From DATKFM01 sp963851215 (GTDB lineage Bacteria; Pseudomonadota; Alphaproteobacteria; Dongiales; Dongiaceae), in assembly GCA_963851215.1 (NCBI GenBank), contig CAWKOG010000016.1, forward strand, positions 372,001-436,000: DNA of 64,000 nt, written 5' to 3'. The notes under the pieces were generated by a model, which saw only the letters and a program-made list of their open reading frames with translations, ran no database searches and was not told the origin of the DNA. Position numbers and translations under genes: made by a program. Shown here piece by piece: positions 9,320 to 19,992 of this stretch; positions within the stretch are counted from its first letter, which is position 1; the number at the start of each line of letters is the position of its first letter.

Positions 9320-11033
9320 GATCCCTTTGCCTGCCAACGCCTGCGCCGAACAAAGCTGGCAATAGCGTTCGTCCGTCGAAGTAGCCAGCTGTCGGTGCAC
9401 CCAACAAATCGAGAATTGTCGGCGCCAGATCCAGCACATGGCCATCGGCGAAACTTGAACCCGGCGCGATGCCTGGCATCGACATCAGCACGAAGCCACG
9501 CTCGACATGGCCGCCGGTACGAATGTATTGCACCGGGCCGAAACGGCCAAACGCCGGACTGTCGATGATGTCTGCCGGCGTTGCATCCCAGTGCACAACA
9601 AGATCAGCGAATGCATTGTGGGGATCAAAATTCGACAAGGCGTTCTGCGGCCGGACGACGTCTTTCACCAATAGCGTGCCGGTGCGGGCATTACGCAGCT
9701 CTCTCAAGTGCTGCTCAATCTCATTGCAGACCACATCATAGTTCTCGGTTCGGACAACGCCGTTGGCCTCCCTATCGTGCAGATTGATCCTGATTTTTCC
9801 CTGTTGCGACGCGGTCGGTAGTGCGAATGCCTTCATCTCTGGCCAATAGCGACTGTACCACACCGCCGGTTGGTACTTCACCTCGAAGTCCCAGGGATGG
9901 CCGGGGCCGGTCGGCGTACCCATGACCTTTTCAACGAGTAGGCCCACTTCGATCGGCAGATGGCTCCGGAGAAATCTCCGCAGGCTATTGTCATCATGCT
10001 TAAGGGCCCAAGCCTTGCGATGCCAGGCGCGACTTCCCGGATGCAGAATTGGCGGCGGACACGGTTCGTTTTGCGCCGCTCGCGTAGCCGGATTGGGATC
10101 GATGCCCCTTTGACCGGGAAAGCTGTAGCGATAGAGTAGTTCGGGGAGCAGAAATGCACCGGGTATGTCTCCCGAGTTCGCAACCATGCCCTCTTGCGAA
10201 AACACCATAATTCGCGCGTCTGGATGTGCCGCCGTCAGGATCTCACCGAGGGCGTTGTCGACAGCTGTCGCGACTGCGAGCATCTGGTTATTGTCGAATG
10301 TGCGCCGGAACTGGTCATATAGAGGATGGTCAGCCTCGGCCGTGTGCCACAGATAATGGCACACGGAGTGTATTTCGCCGAACACGACGAGAAACAGATC
10401 CCATGATTCGCCTTTCAGCATATCGTGACAAATCTTGCCACGACGCATAGCGCCTATGCACAATCTATCAACCAGCTTCTTTAGTGAGCTGCGCCGCCAG
10501 AACCTGGCATAGTCCTTGCCATCGCCAGCAGGATGATCTCCATACTCTCGGATCAAGTCCGCGAGAAGATCGGCGGGCCGGGACTCGCGCTTGGTGAATG
10601 GCGCGTGGGCGCCATAGGAAAGGACCTGTGCCCCATTCACTCCATCTACGAGCCGCACCTGCGGGATATCAATGGCCGCAACTCGAAAATCATCGCCGAT
10701 CGCATAGAACGGTGGATACTCCGAGAAATCATATGTGCCAGGCATCGAGCAGCGGTAGTTGCGACGATCAAAACTGTAGTGGCTGAAGAAGCCAGTCTTT
10801 CTCGGGTCGACACCTGTAAGGAATGTGGTCCACGCAGTCTCGCTGTCGGTGGACTGCAGATATGCCCACGCCCCGCGATCCCGAAGTCGCCGCAAATTGG
10901 GCAAGTGTCCGGCCTCGAGCCAGGACTTACAAAGTGTCGGATCCAGCGAGTCTAGGCCGACAACGATTACTGGCGCGTTCGCCGAATTAGGCACTGAGCG
11001 ATCAAGCCTCCACTCACCGGGCCGATTTTCCAT
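9303..11033 (-). CDS. alkaline-phosphatase-superfamily (type I phosphodiesterase-like) protein B
   Basis: 576 residues, paralogue of the protein encoded at 6645-8144. VIVVGLDSLDP near residue 22 gives the first metal ligand and ETAWTTFLTGVDPRKTG near 65 the likely Thr nucleophile. FGEIHSVCHYLWH near 235 matches the His-rich segment of the other protein. The canonical SDHGM is replaced by SQEGM near 285, again removing Asp and His metal ligands. C-terminal NLHDREANG and HVLDLAPTILDLLG are conserved in the family. No signal peptide, so it is presumably cytoplasmic. Likely an ester hydrolase or transferase working on the polysaccharide or its lipid carrier; the chemistry is unknown. Confidence 0.75.
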   Translation of the reverse strand: MENRPGEWRLDRSVPNSANAPVIVVGLDSLDPTLCKSWLEAGHLPNLRRLRDRGAWAYLQSTDSETAWTTFLTGVDPRKTGFFSHYSFDRRNYRCSMPGTYDFSEYPPFYAIGDDFRVAAIDIPQVRLVDGVNGAQVLSYGAHAPFTKRESRPADLLADLIREYGDHPAGDGKDYARFWRRSSLKKLVDRLCIGAMRRGKICHDMLKGESWDLFLVVFGEIHSVCHYLWHTAEADHPLYDQFRRTFDNNQMLAVATAVDNALGEILTAAHPDARIMVFSQEGMVANSGDIPGAFLLPELLYRYSFPGQRGIDPNPATRAAQNEPCPPPILHPGSRAWHRKAWALKHDDNSLRRFLRSHLPIEVGLLVEKVMGTPTGPGHPWDFEVKYQPAVWYSRYWPEMKAFALPTASQQGKIRINLHDREANGVVRTENYDVVCNEIEQHLRELRNARTGTLLVKDVVRPQNALSNFDPHNAFADLVVHWDATPADIIDSPAFGRFGPVQYIRTGGHVERGFVLMSMPGIAPGSSFADGHVLDLAPTILDLLGAPTAGYFDGRTLLPALFGAGVGRQRDLTGSS

Positions 11034-11509
11034 CTAATTTGATATCGACATCGGATACAAGCAGAAAGGCGTTTCGCTGGAAAGGTGGATCGCCCTGATT
11101 TGACGCCGTTGTGCCGTTGAATGGGCCAATTAGGTATCGGGTCATTCCTTTTTTGTTCGCGGTAGTCTTAAATACCTGTCACACATATGATACAGTGACG
11201 CAAATTGCCTCCAGACTAGCGCGGACAGATCAGATGCAAGACAGGAATTGAGTTGGCCCAACCCATGCGTTTCTGTTGCCCTTAGCAATAACTCGGTGTG
11301 TTATAGATAGGTTTGCCCAGTTTGGAATGTTGGAAGATAGTGCGGGAACATGCGCGGGCCGCCGAGAAATAACCGCTGAGATCAAGTTCGGCGATCTGAT
11401 GACAGCGGGCAACTGATGTAGCTGACTGAGATATGCCGCGCCGTCGCGACCTTCCAAATGTGGCAAATCTCGAGCGCCCTGAGAAACAGAAGTAGTAGGG
11501 GTATCATTA
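11034..11509. other. intergenic region between divergent genes
   Basis: 476 bases between the minus-strand phosphodiesterase-like gene and the plus-strand asparagine synthase gene. It should contain both promoters. AT-richer stretches occur near 11140-11200. No RNA gene or repeat recognised. Confidence 0.4.
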
Positions 11510-13466
11510 ATGTGCGGTATTGCTGGAGCCATGGTTTTCTCCAAAGGCGATTTCCGCATTACGCGTCCCTACCTGAGAGTCCATGCGCGATACCATGACC
11601 CATCGCGGCCCCGATGGGGCAGGTGTTTGGGTTTCGCCCGACGGGCACATCGGCTTGGCGCATCGACGCTTGTCGATTGTGGACTTGTCCCCGAACGCCA
11701 ACCAACCGATGAGCAATCAGGATGAGACGCTGTGGATTGTCTACAATGGTGAGATCTACAACCACGCGGAGATTCGGGAGGAGCTCAATAGGCTAGGTGG
11801 CTACCAATGGAAGACCGACCACTGCGACACTGAGACAATACTGCACGCCTACCAGCAGTGGGGTATCGAGTGCTTGCAGCGATTCAATGGCATGTTCGGT
11901 TTCGCACTGTGGGACTCTCGCACACGCGAGTTATGGCTGGTGCGCGATCGCATCGGCATAAAGCCCCTCTGCTACAGCATACATGATGGGCGAGTTACAT
12001 TCGCGTCCGAGATAAAGGCGCTATTGATGGATCCCGACCAGCGGCGCGGCATAAGTGAAGAAGCTCTGTACCATTATCTGTCATTCGCCGCCGCGCCGGC
12101 GCCGCACACAATGTTCGAGGGTATCAACAAGGTTCCGGCGGGTTACTGGGTCAGAATCAAGGAAGACGGCCAAGTCCAATCGCGTCGGTATTGGGATTGC
12201 CTCGATCATACGACCAATTTGAACGGCGTTTCCGAAAGGGATATCTGCGACGGGCTGATGTCACAGCTTAGGGCGTCAGTCAAACTGCAGAAAATGAGCG
12301 ATCGTCAAACCGGCGTATTCCTGTCCGGTGGCACCGATTCAAGCACAATTTCGGCCTTGTTCTCGGAGGACGAAGGTCTGCCCATTAAGACAGTCGCTAT
12401 TGGCGCTCAAGGCGAGCTTCAGTACTTTGAAAATGAAGTGCACTACGCGCGTATGATGGCAGAGCGTATCGGATCCGAGCACCACGAGCGGCTGCTTTCC
12501 GTCGATGACGTCACCGAGATCCTTCCTCATGTGCTGTGGCTGCAGGATGACGTCGTGGGTGACATGACCTCGATTCCGATCTACTTCGCGTGCAAATTGG
12601 CGCGCGACAGCGGGGTCGTCGTTGCACATGTTGGTGAAGGCGGAGACGAGTTATTCTGCGGCTATCCCCACTGGGCCGAGCAAATCAAGCTGCAGCGCAT
12701 GAACGCATGGCCCGTCCCACGGAGCCTCAAGCGGCTGGGACTGCTTGGAATGCGCCTAATGGGAAATGAAGAATCGTTTCCCTATGAACGGCTCGGTCGT
12801 GCGGTCAAGGGCCAGACTCCCTTCTGGAGTGGCAGCGAAATATTCACCAACGCCGAAAAGCAGCGCCTTCTCGCGCCGCCTCTAAGCAGAAAGTTGAGAG
12901 GGCTTAGCTCGTGGGACGTGATCGAGCCTTTGCGAAAAGACTTCGATGAAAAGGCAGAGGACAGAACGCCACTCAACTGGATGACTTACGTCGACACTCG
13001 GCTCCGCCTGCCTGAATGGATTCTCATGCGCTGGGACAGAATGGGTATGGGTGTAAGTCTTGAGGCGCGTCCGCCCTTTCTCGATCATAATGTGATCCAG
13101 TATGTTCTCAGTATCCCAGAGTCGGTAAAGTTGCCCGACAATACGTTGCGGTACATCCACAAGAAGGCGATACGCGGTCTCGTTCCCGATGAGATCATTG
13201 ACCGGAAGAAAATGGGCTTCGGCCTACCGCTTCACGACTGGTACTTCGGCCGCTTCGGCGAAGAATGCCGCGGAGTCCTCGAACAGTTTTGCCGGCAAAC
13301 CGATCTTTTCGATGTCAAAGAAGTGATGAATCTTTTTGATCAGCGCACGGCCAATCCAAAGGCGCAGAACTTCTGGTTGACGCGCACTCACAAGCCAAAG
13401 CAGCGGACGCGCCAGATTACAGCGCTTACGATGTTGGCGTGGTGGTGGAGAAAATTCCATAACTAG
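11510..13466 (+). CDS. asparagine synthase (glutamine-hydrolysing) type amidotransferase, frameshifted near the N-terminus
   Basis: The start MCGIAGAMVFSKGDF at 11510 holds the Cys2 nucleophile of the class II GATase domain. After about 24 codons the frame breaks (11574-11583) and the protein continues in another frame with MRDTMTHRGPDGAGVW to a total of about 650 residues. Later motifs are complete: YNGEIYNH, SGGTDSSTISALFSEDEG (PP-loop near 260), GEGGDELFCGY and MGMGVSLEARPPFLDH. The enzyme would use glutamine ammonia to amidate an adenylated carboxylate; in polysaccharide loci such proteins are taken to amidate sugar acids or related decorations. Starting instead at ATG 11583 would give a protein lacking the Cys nucleophile. 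A one-base indel in the sequence is the simplest explanation. Confidence 0.85.
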
Positions 13467-13680
13467 GCAGCCATCCGGAAGCATTAATATCGGCACTCGA
13501 GCGATAGGCTGATTCCGCGCACCGGGGTTGCTCTTCGTCCCGCAATGTCTGCGGATGCAAATTTATCACAGACAATATTCTCATTTGTTACACGCGCTCC
13601 GCGTGCACCCCTTCCTACTATGCTTTAATACCGACTCTTCCGTTGAATCAGCGGACGCTTCATTTCGAGGAAGAGTGCAC

Positions 13681-14508
13681 ATGCGGGCATCAATCGTCGT
13701 TCCCTCGTACAACCATGCTGCGTACATTGAAGACTGCTTGGAGAGTATCTTCGTCCAGCGAGACGATGCTGTCGACCTGGAGATCTTCGTTGTCGATGGA
13801 GGGTCGTCGGACGGCAGTTCTGATGTTATTAGGCGCTTCGAGAACCAGTTGAATGGTTGGAGTTCCGAACCGGACAGCGGGCAGACAGATGCGCTCATCA
13901 AAGGCTTTCGCCGCTGCACCGGCGAAGTCATGGGCTGGCTAAACTCCGATGATATGCTAGTGCCCGGCGCCCTGGCCAAGGTGATCGATTTTCTGGCCCA
14001 CAGGCCACAGGTAGAGGTCGTCTACGGAAATGCGGAGTGGATCGACAAGGATGGCAATCTCATCAAATTGAAGAAAGAGATTGCGTTCGATCTCGACATA
14101 CTGCTTTGGGACTATTGTTATCTGCCGCAAACGTCAACCTTCTGGCGCCGCACCGCCTGGGAGCGGACTTCCGGTCTAGATGCGAACTTGGTTTGCGCCA
14201 TGGACTACGGACTCTGGCTGGACTTTGTCAGGACTGGGGCACGATTCGCGCACCTTCCGGAAGTCCTCTCGCGTCAAAGGATCTATCCAGAACAGAAGAA
14301 CCAGCGCTGGCGAGCTATCAGCAACCGCGAGGATCACGAGCTACGAGAGCGCTTTCTAGGGCGTGCAATCAACGCCTCAGAAAGAAGCGCGAAGAAGTGT
14401 CTTCACAAGGCCCGTCGGATCAGCAAGCGGCTCGCTATTGGCGCATATTGGCCACATTCGCTGTGCGCATTCGAGTCGACTGTCACTCTGGGATTCGGTT
14501 TCGGTTGA
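13681..14508 (+). CDS. GT2-family glycosyltransferase
   Basis: 275 residues. The GT-A fold begins ASIVVPSYNHAAYIEDCL. FVVDGGSSDGSSDVI near 40 binds the nucleotide, and GWLNSDDMLVPGAL near 85 contains the DXD-like metal motif. It should transfer one sugar to the lipid-linked repeat unit on the cytoplasmic side. ATG 13681 is chosen because GAGGAAGAG lies just upstream and the first strand of the fold starts directly after it; an upstream in-frame extension has no such support. The 3' end overlaps by 26 bp with the end of the convergent GT4 gene. Confidence 0.85.
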   Translation: MRASIVVPSYNHAAYIEDCLESIFVQRDDAVDLEIFVVDGGSSDGSSDVIRRFENQLNGWSSEPDSGQTDALIKGFRRCTGEVMGWLNSDDMLVPGALAKVIDFLAHRPQVEVVYGNAEWIDKDGNLIKLKKEIAFDLDILLWDYCYLPQTSTFWRRTAWERTSGLDANLVCAMDYGLWLDFVRTGARFAHLPEVLSRQRIYPEQKNQRWRAISNREDHELRERFLGRAINASERSAKKCLHKARRISKRLAIGAYWPHSLCAFESTVTLGFGFG

Positions 14509-15668
14509 TTTCGACTGCGGATTCGTAAATCCGCATCAAGGCAGCATAGTTGCGCTCAGCAGTGTAGTGATCCTCATACGTCTGGCGCGCGGCAAATCGC
14601 ATTCGCTGCATCCTATCGGGATTTGCTATCAGAGTTTCGATCTTAGCGGCAAGATCGCTTGGATGGCCGGGCTTGTAGAGATAGCCGTTGCGGCCATCCT
14701 GGACCAGACTGCCGATAGAGCCGATATCTGCGCCAACCACCGGTGTACCCTTGGCGAAGGCCTCGATGACTGCCAGTCCGAAGGGCTCGTACCACTCCGA
14801 TGGCATAACAAGAACTGAAGCCTTGCCGATTAGATCGAGCACCTCGGGATGTGTTCGTTCACCAAGCCAGGCGACTCCGGGAGTTTGCGCTGCGGCTGCG
14901 GCCACAACATCCCCCAGCGGACCAGTTCCAAGGATTCTGAGGGGCAGGCGATCCTGAATTGTCTGCCATGCGGCCAACAGAGTCTTAATGCCTTTTTCTG
15001 CCGTAAGGCGTCCGACGAAAATCGCGAAGCGCCCTTCGCCTTCACCTGGGCCTGGATCACACGCCATGAAATTCGGCTTCACTACCAATTTCTCGGCCGG
15101 CATGCCGCCGGCGATGAACTTCTGACGGCCGAATTCGGTCAAGGCAACGTGCAAGTCGATCCCATCTGTCCAGGTCCTCAAGCGGTGATGCACCGCCAGC
15201 ATGGCGGCAATCGCAGCGGTTGCCGGCCTGCTATCGCGATAGCAGGCGTGCAAGATTCCGGGCCAGGCAAAATGCCTCCCCATGCAGTCCTCGCAGGGCC
15301 GTGCATTCCGATAAAACAGTCCATTGGGGCAAAGCAGTCGGTAGTTGTGCAGCGTCTGTACGGTCGCGATCCCGAGTGCCTTGGCGGCGTGGATTGCTGC
15401 CGGCGAGATTAGCGGCAGGGTATTGTGAAAATGCACGACATCTGGCCGGGTGGCTTCAAGAAGGCGCGAGAACTCACTGTAAGTCTCACGCAGACCAGAT
15501 CGTTGTGCGTAGTAAGGCGAAACGGCTGAGCGAATCTATCTCGTTGTTATTCTTGACGAATTCTGTCACTTCGTGACCGAAGCGGCGAAGCAGGGCTGCC
15601 TCCGCGGCAAACACTACATCTTCGCCGCCATGTTGCCGGTATCGGTTGTGAGCCAGGATAACGCGCAA
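14483..15668 (-). CDS. GT4-family glycosyltransferase, one frameshift
   Basis: The N-terminal part begins MRVILAHNRYRQHGGED (15668) and the main part runs HFHNTLPLISPAAI to the end. Between them (about 15486-15490) the frame shifts by one base; read through, ETYSEFSRLLEATRPDVV joins the two halves smoothly. Donor domain motifs FVGRLTAEKGIKTLL, LGTGPLGD and PSEWYEPFGLAVIEAFAKG (EX7E) are intact. Total about 395 residues, normal for the family. Predicted cytoplasmic transferase of the repeat-unit assembly. Confidence 0.8.
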
Positions 15669-15894
15669 TTCAATTCAGCCGGAGATCACGAACAACGTGT
15701 GGGTTCACCGAAGAGTAGTACCGGACAGGGCTGCAGAAGCAACAGACGTTGCTGCACAGGTGAACTGAGCGACGACCGGCTACTGGGTGGGGCGTATTAG
15801 GCGTATCGGGGGTTTTTCCGACACTCGCCATAGCCGGGCGGTGCCGTATACTATGACGCGTACACGCCCTCGTGGACCGACCGAGGAGGTAGTC

Positions 15895-17328
15895 ATGCGG
15901 GTCGCCATCGCGATATCCATCGCCGCGCTGTTCCTACTGGCGTTCGCGTCCGGTGAAATCTATCTACCGGCGGCTGCGGTAGGCGTGCTGGCGTTGGTGT
16001 GCGCAGCCTTACTACTCAATGCCCATGGTAGCTTCACCAGAAAAAACATTGTTTTGGTACTTTGGCTGATACTGATCTCCCATCGCGCTTTTATCTTTCG
16101 AGGCAGTCTCGCAGAAAGCGGATCGCTGTATTTCGTCGAGATCGGTGTCACGATGGCGGTCTTGCTTGGCGCCGTCGTCACTTTTGCGACTTCCATCAGC
16201 AGTCTGCAAATAAGGCGTTCGACGCACAGTTCTGGCTTGTGGCATATGTCCTATTGGCCGGTGCCTCGCTGCTCTGGACACCCTCGCCAACCTATGCCGG
16301 CTTTTGGATCCTCCGGCTAGGTTGCGCAGCGATACTGATCGTCATTTATTTTTCCGATGCAAGCATAGAGGATTGCACAAAATTTTTTGCCGTTACGCTC
16401 ATCGGCACCGCACCAGTAATAATGTTGCCGATCTTCGCTACGCCTCATTTGAAATCCACTGCGCAGTCAGGGGCGCACCGGGTTGCGGGAATCTGGGTCC
16501 ATCCAGGCGTCGTCAGTATTGCTGCATTCTCGGTCGCAGCGGCATGCCTCACCGACGATACTCCAGCGCAAAGCCGGATCGAATGTTCGCCGATTTTACC
16601 TATATGCAAGTCTGTTTGCTCTCAGTTGTGTCAGCGGATTTTTGGCGGCCGGCAAGACTGGCGCAATCGGCAGCGCGATCGCAATTGGCCTAATGCTGCT
16701 TATCGGCGGTCACCTTCGTATTTGGATTGGCTTCCTGGCGACTGCCGTGATCGGGTATGTCGTATTCGATCTGGTCCTGCGACAATTGGAGGTCGGTCTA
16801 TTCGCGCATATGCAGGGTTACAATTTTGAGCGGCTTGGAACCTTGCAGAGCCGACTAGAGCTGTGGATAGGCGCCATTGAAGGTTGGTCGGAGTCCGTAC
16901 TTAACGCCATCTTTGGCCGGGGTTTCACATCATTTCGGGCATCACCATTGCCATCATTGGGCGGCTGGACGCCAGGCCATGCGCATAATTCCTTTGTCAC
17001 GTTGCTCGTTGATATGGGGATTATTGGAGCCTTCTTCTTTGTCATGATGTTGGCGCGACCGATCGTCAGGTCGGCGCTGGTTTCAATTCGGCAGCGAAAT
17101 CAGTTCAGCGAGTCGCCGGCGTTTCCGCCTTTTATCGCGCTTACAAGCCTGATGATCGGTAGTCTCATGGACGATGTATTCGGCGGCACATTGCAGCCGA
17201 CGACCTATCTGCTGATCGGGACGGTAGTTGCGCTCGATCGCATACTTGCTTTGACCTGGTATGATGAATCGACGAAGGCAACTGCATCGCCCTCAGATTT
17301 GGGGCCTGTTGTTACAGAGCGGCCCTAG
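15895..17328 (+). CDS. Wzy/O-antigen-ligase-like polymerase, two frameshifts
   Basis: Polytopic membrane protein of about 477 residues when two shifts are bridged: one at about 16207-16210 in an A run, and one at about 16571. The N-terminal hydrophobic segments start MRVAIAISIAALFLLAFA. The periplasmic loop and C-terminal part carry GRGFTSFRAS and GGWTPGHAHNSFVTLLVDMG, the latter matching the conserved His-containing loop of the Wzy_C/O-antigen ligase family. The strong ribosome binding site GAGGAGGT (15883-15890) fixes ATG 15895. Expected role: periplasmic polymerisation of lipid-linked repeat units delivered by the flippase. Confidence 0.75.
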
Positions 17329-17472
17329 CGAGCATCACGCGCTGATGATGTTATCAAAGACTCGGCTTCGTGCGTAGATGCATTGCCCCGCCCGTCCGAA
17401 AACAGGCTTCTCATTCCTTCGATTGTCCTCGGGGGCGCCAAAAACAGTATTGGAGTCCTCAGTCTATGCGGT

Positions 17473-18462
17473 TTATTGCGCCGCTAGCGGAACACTTCGG
17501 TGCAACTGCTCGCGGAAATAGGCGACTGTCTTATCCAGCCCTGCATCGAGCTCGATCGTAGGCTTCCAGGACAGCGCCCGTTGAGCAATTGTGATGTCCG
17601 GCCGGCGCTGTTTCGGATCGTCCCGCGGCAACGGCTTCAATACGATCTCCGAGTTTGACCCAGTTTTCAGGACGATCTTCTTTGCCAGTTCGAGGATCGT
17701 GAACTCGCCCGGATTGCCGAGATTGACCGGACCGGTGATTTCGTCCGGCGCGGCCATCAGCCGTATCAGTCCCTCCACGAGATCGTCCACATAGCAGAAC
17801 GACCGCGTCTGACTCCCATCGCCATAAACAGTGATTGGCTCGCCATTCAACGCCTGAACGATGAAATTTGACACGACTCGCCCATCGTTCGGCAACATCC
17901 GCGGGCCATAGGTGTTGAAGATGCGGGCAACACGAATGGGTATCCGATGTTGACGATGATAATCGAAGAACAGAGTTTCGGCGCAGCGCTTGCCTTCATC
18001 GTAGCATGATCGAGGGCCAATCGGATTGACATTGCCCCAGTAGCTTTCCGATTGAGGGTGTTGCGATGGATCTCCGTAAACCTCGCTGGTGGAGGCCTGA
18101 AGAATTCTCGCCTTCACCCGCTTCGCCAGCCCGAGCATGTTGATGGCGCCATGAACGCTGGTCTTCGTCGTTTGAACGGGATCATGCTGGTAGTGGATGG
18201 GCGAAGCTGGACACGCCAAATTGTAGATCTCGTCGACTTCCACGTAGAGTGGAAACGTCACATCGTGCCGCAGCAGTTCAAAACGAGGATTGTTCAACAA
18301 ATGAGCGACGTTGTCTTTTCGCCCCGTGAAGTAGTTGTCGACACAGATGACGTCGTGCCCCTGCGCCACAAGGCGCTCACAGAGATGGGAGCCGAGGAAG
18401 CCGGCGCCTCCGGTGATCAGAATTCTCTTGCGCAAGTTGGCCTCCCGGGCCGTCAAATTCAC
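17473..18462 (-). CDS. UDP-glucuronate decarboxylase (UDP-xylose synthase)-like NAD epimerase
   Basis: 329 residues, extended SDR. RILITGGAGFLGSHLCERL binds NAD near the N-terminus. YNLACPASPIHYQ, STSEVYGDP and the catalytic SCYDEGKRCAE (YxxxK) follow, with RIFNTYGPRM and GSQTRSFCYVDDLV. This set is characteristic of UXS enzymes, which oxidise and decarboxylate UDP-glucuronate to UDP-xylose. It lies 16 bp downstream of the WcaJ-like gene on the same strand, probably cotranscribed. Implies xylose (or a derivative) in the polymer. Confidence 0.85.
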   Translation of the reverse strand: MNLTAREANLRKRILITGGAGFLGSHLCERLVAQGHDVICVDNYFTGRKDNVAHLLNNPRFELLRHDVTFPLYVEVDEIYNLACPASPIHYQHDPVQTTKTSVHGAINMLGLAKRVKARILQASTSEVYGDPSQHPQSESYWGNVNPIGPRSCYDEGKRCAETLFFDYHRQHRIPIRVARIFNTYGPRMLPNDGRVVSNFIVQALNGEPITVYGDGSQTRSFCYVDDLVEGLIRLMAAPDEITGPVNLGNPGEFTILELAKKIVLKTGSNSEIVLKPLPRDDPKQRRPDITIAQRALSWKPTIELDAGLDKTVAYFREQLHRSVPLAAQ

Positions 18463-18478
18463 AAAACCGAAATTCAGT

Positions 18479-19992
18479 TCAGGCTTCCTTGCGCCTTAGC
18501 ACCACCAGTATCGTCATGATGAGAATTTTAAGGTCCAGCATGATCGACCAATTGTCGATGTACTGAAGATCGAATTTAACCCTGTTTTCGATCTTCTCCT
18601 CGGTGTCGGCCGCACCATGCCAGCCATGCACTTGCGCCCAGCCGGTTATTCCAGGTTTGACCCGATGGCGCGCCGCATACTCGTCCACCACCTCAGCGAA
18701 CAATCGGCCGGATACGCCACACATGATCGGGTGAGGACGCGGACCGACGATGGACATATCGCCGACGAGAACATTCAAAAGCTGCGGCAGTTCATCCAGG
18801 CTCCATCGCCGCAACAAGCGGCCCATGCGCGTAATACGCGGATCGTGCTTTGCTCACCTGCTGGGCGCCCGAATGGTCGGCACGATCAACATGCATGGTG
18901 CGGAACTTCCAGACGATAATGATGCGGTTGTTGAAGCCGTATCGTGCCTGCCGGAAGAATACAGGCCCCGTACTATCAAGCTTTATGAGAGCTGCAATCA
19001 GGAGCAAGGCGGGGCCAAACAACAGCAGTAGCAATCCTGCAAGCAATTTGTCTTCGACGTTCTTGGCTACATGTCCCCACCCTGAGATGGGCCGGTCGTA
19101 GAGCCGAACGAGCGGGACGACGCCGCAGAGCTCAAAACTTGACTGCGGAAGCAAGAATTCAAACGTGTCCCGGCACAATCTGACGTCAACCGGAAGGGAG
19201 CGCATCTTCCGTAAGATGCTGGCAAGCCGCGCTTCCGTAATACTTGGCATTGCCAGAATGATCTGATCGACCTGCTCGCGGCGCGCGAGCTCGCAAAGCT
19301 GATTCACTGAGCCATCGGGCTGCCTCGAACTCGTATCGTCCCGCGGCGCGGTGCGATCATCAAACAATCCAATGACCTTGATCGGATTGCTATGGAGGTT
19401 CTGCAGATAACTCGACAATCGCTCCGCCGGCTTGCCGCTGCCAATGATGGCCACTCGGCGCGCAAGATGACCGTTGTCGATAAATTTCCTGCAGCGCCGG
19501 GCAGGCGGTTAGACGAACGACAGTTACACCTCCAAGCGCTAGCCCAAACCACAGCAACATCCAGCCGCGGGAATAAATCTCCGACAGTCTAGTCAGGTAC
19601 AAAAGAGCAAGAATTATCAGAAAGAGAATTGCAACGGCCATCCAGCAACGGCCGATCTGAAATGGCAAGTTGCTCAACGTCTCAAATCGGTAGATCCCGG
19701 CGAAATGAAATACGTTGGCCTGTACGATCAGTGCTGAGAAAACCAATAGATAATAGTACAGCCGCAACTCAACGGTCATCCCGCCGACTTGATCGTAAAC
19801 CGCTGGAAGGTAAATCACCGATACGAGTAAGGCCGCTGCAATCAGGACAAAGGCGTCACTGGCCCGGAACACGATTGCCACAACGCCTGGCAACCACTCC
19901 GGTGAACTCCCGTGGGTCGGTGCCAGCTGCGCAATAAATTGCGCATCCGTGCCGACGAAACCCAACCGCCTCTGTACCGTCGCGCTACGCAT
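18479..19992 (-). CDS. WcaJ-type undecaprenyl-phosphate sugar phosphotransferase, two frameshifts
   Basis: Priming enzyme that moves a sugar-1-phosphate onto undecaprenyl phosphate. Bridging two frame breaks gives about 504 residues: four N-terminal membrane segments, a Rossmann-like domain (ARRVAIIGSGKPAERL), a fifth membrane segment (LLAGLLLLLFGPALLLIAAL), then the catalytic domain with WKFRTM, RRWSLDELPQLLNV and GDMSIVGPRPH. The breaks are at about 19500 and at about 18850; the second is an extra A in an AAA run. Start ATG 19992 has GGGAGGA upstream. It is first of a two-gene operon with the UXS gene. Confidence 0.85.

Noticed and set aside
11583..13466. Amidotransferase gene starting at ATG 11583
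   Set aside because: This would drop the MCGIAGA start seen 73 bases upstream in another frame; an indel is more likely.
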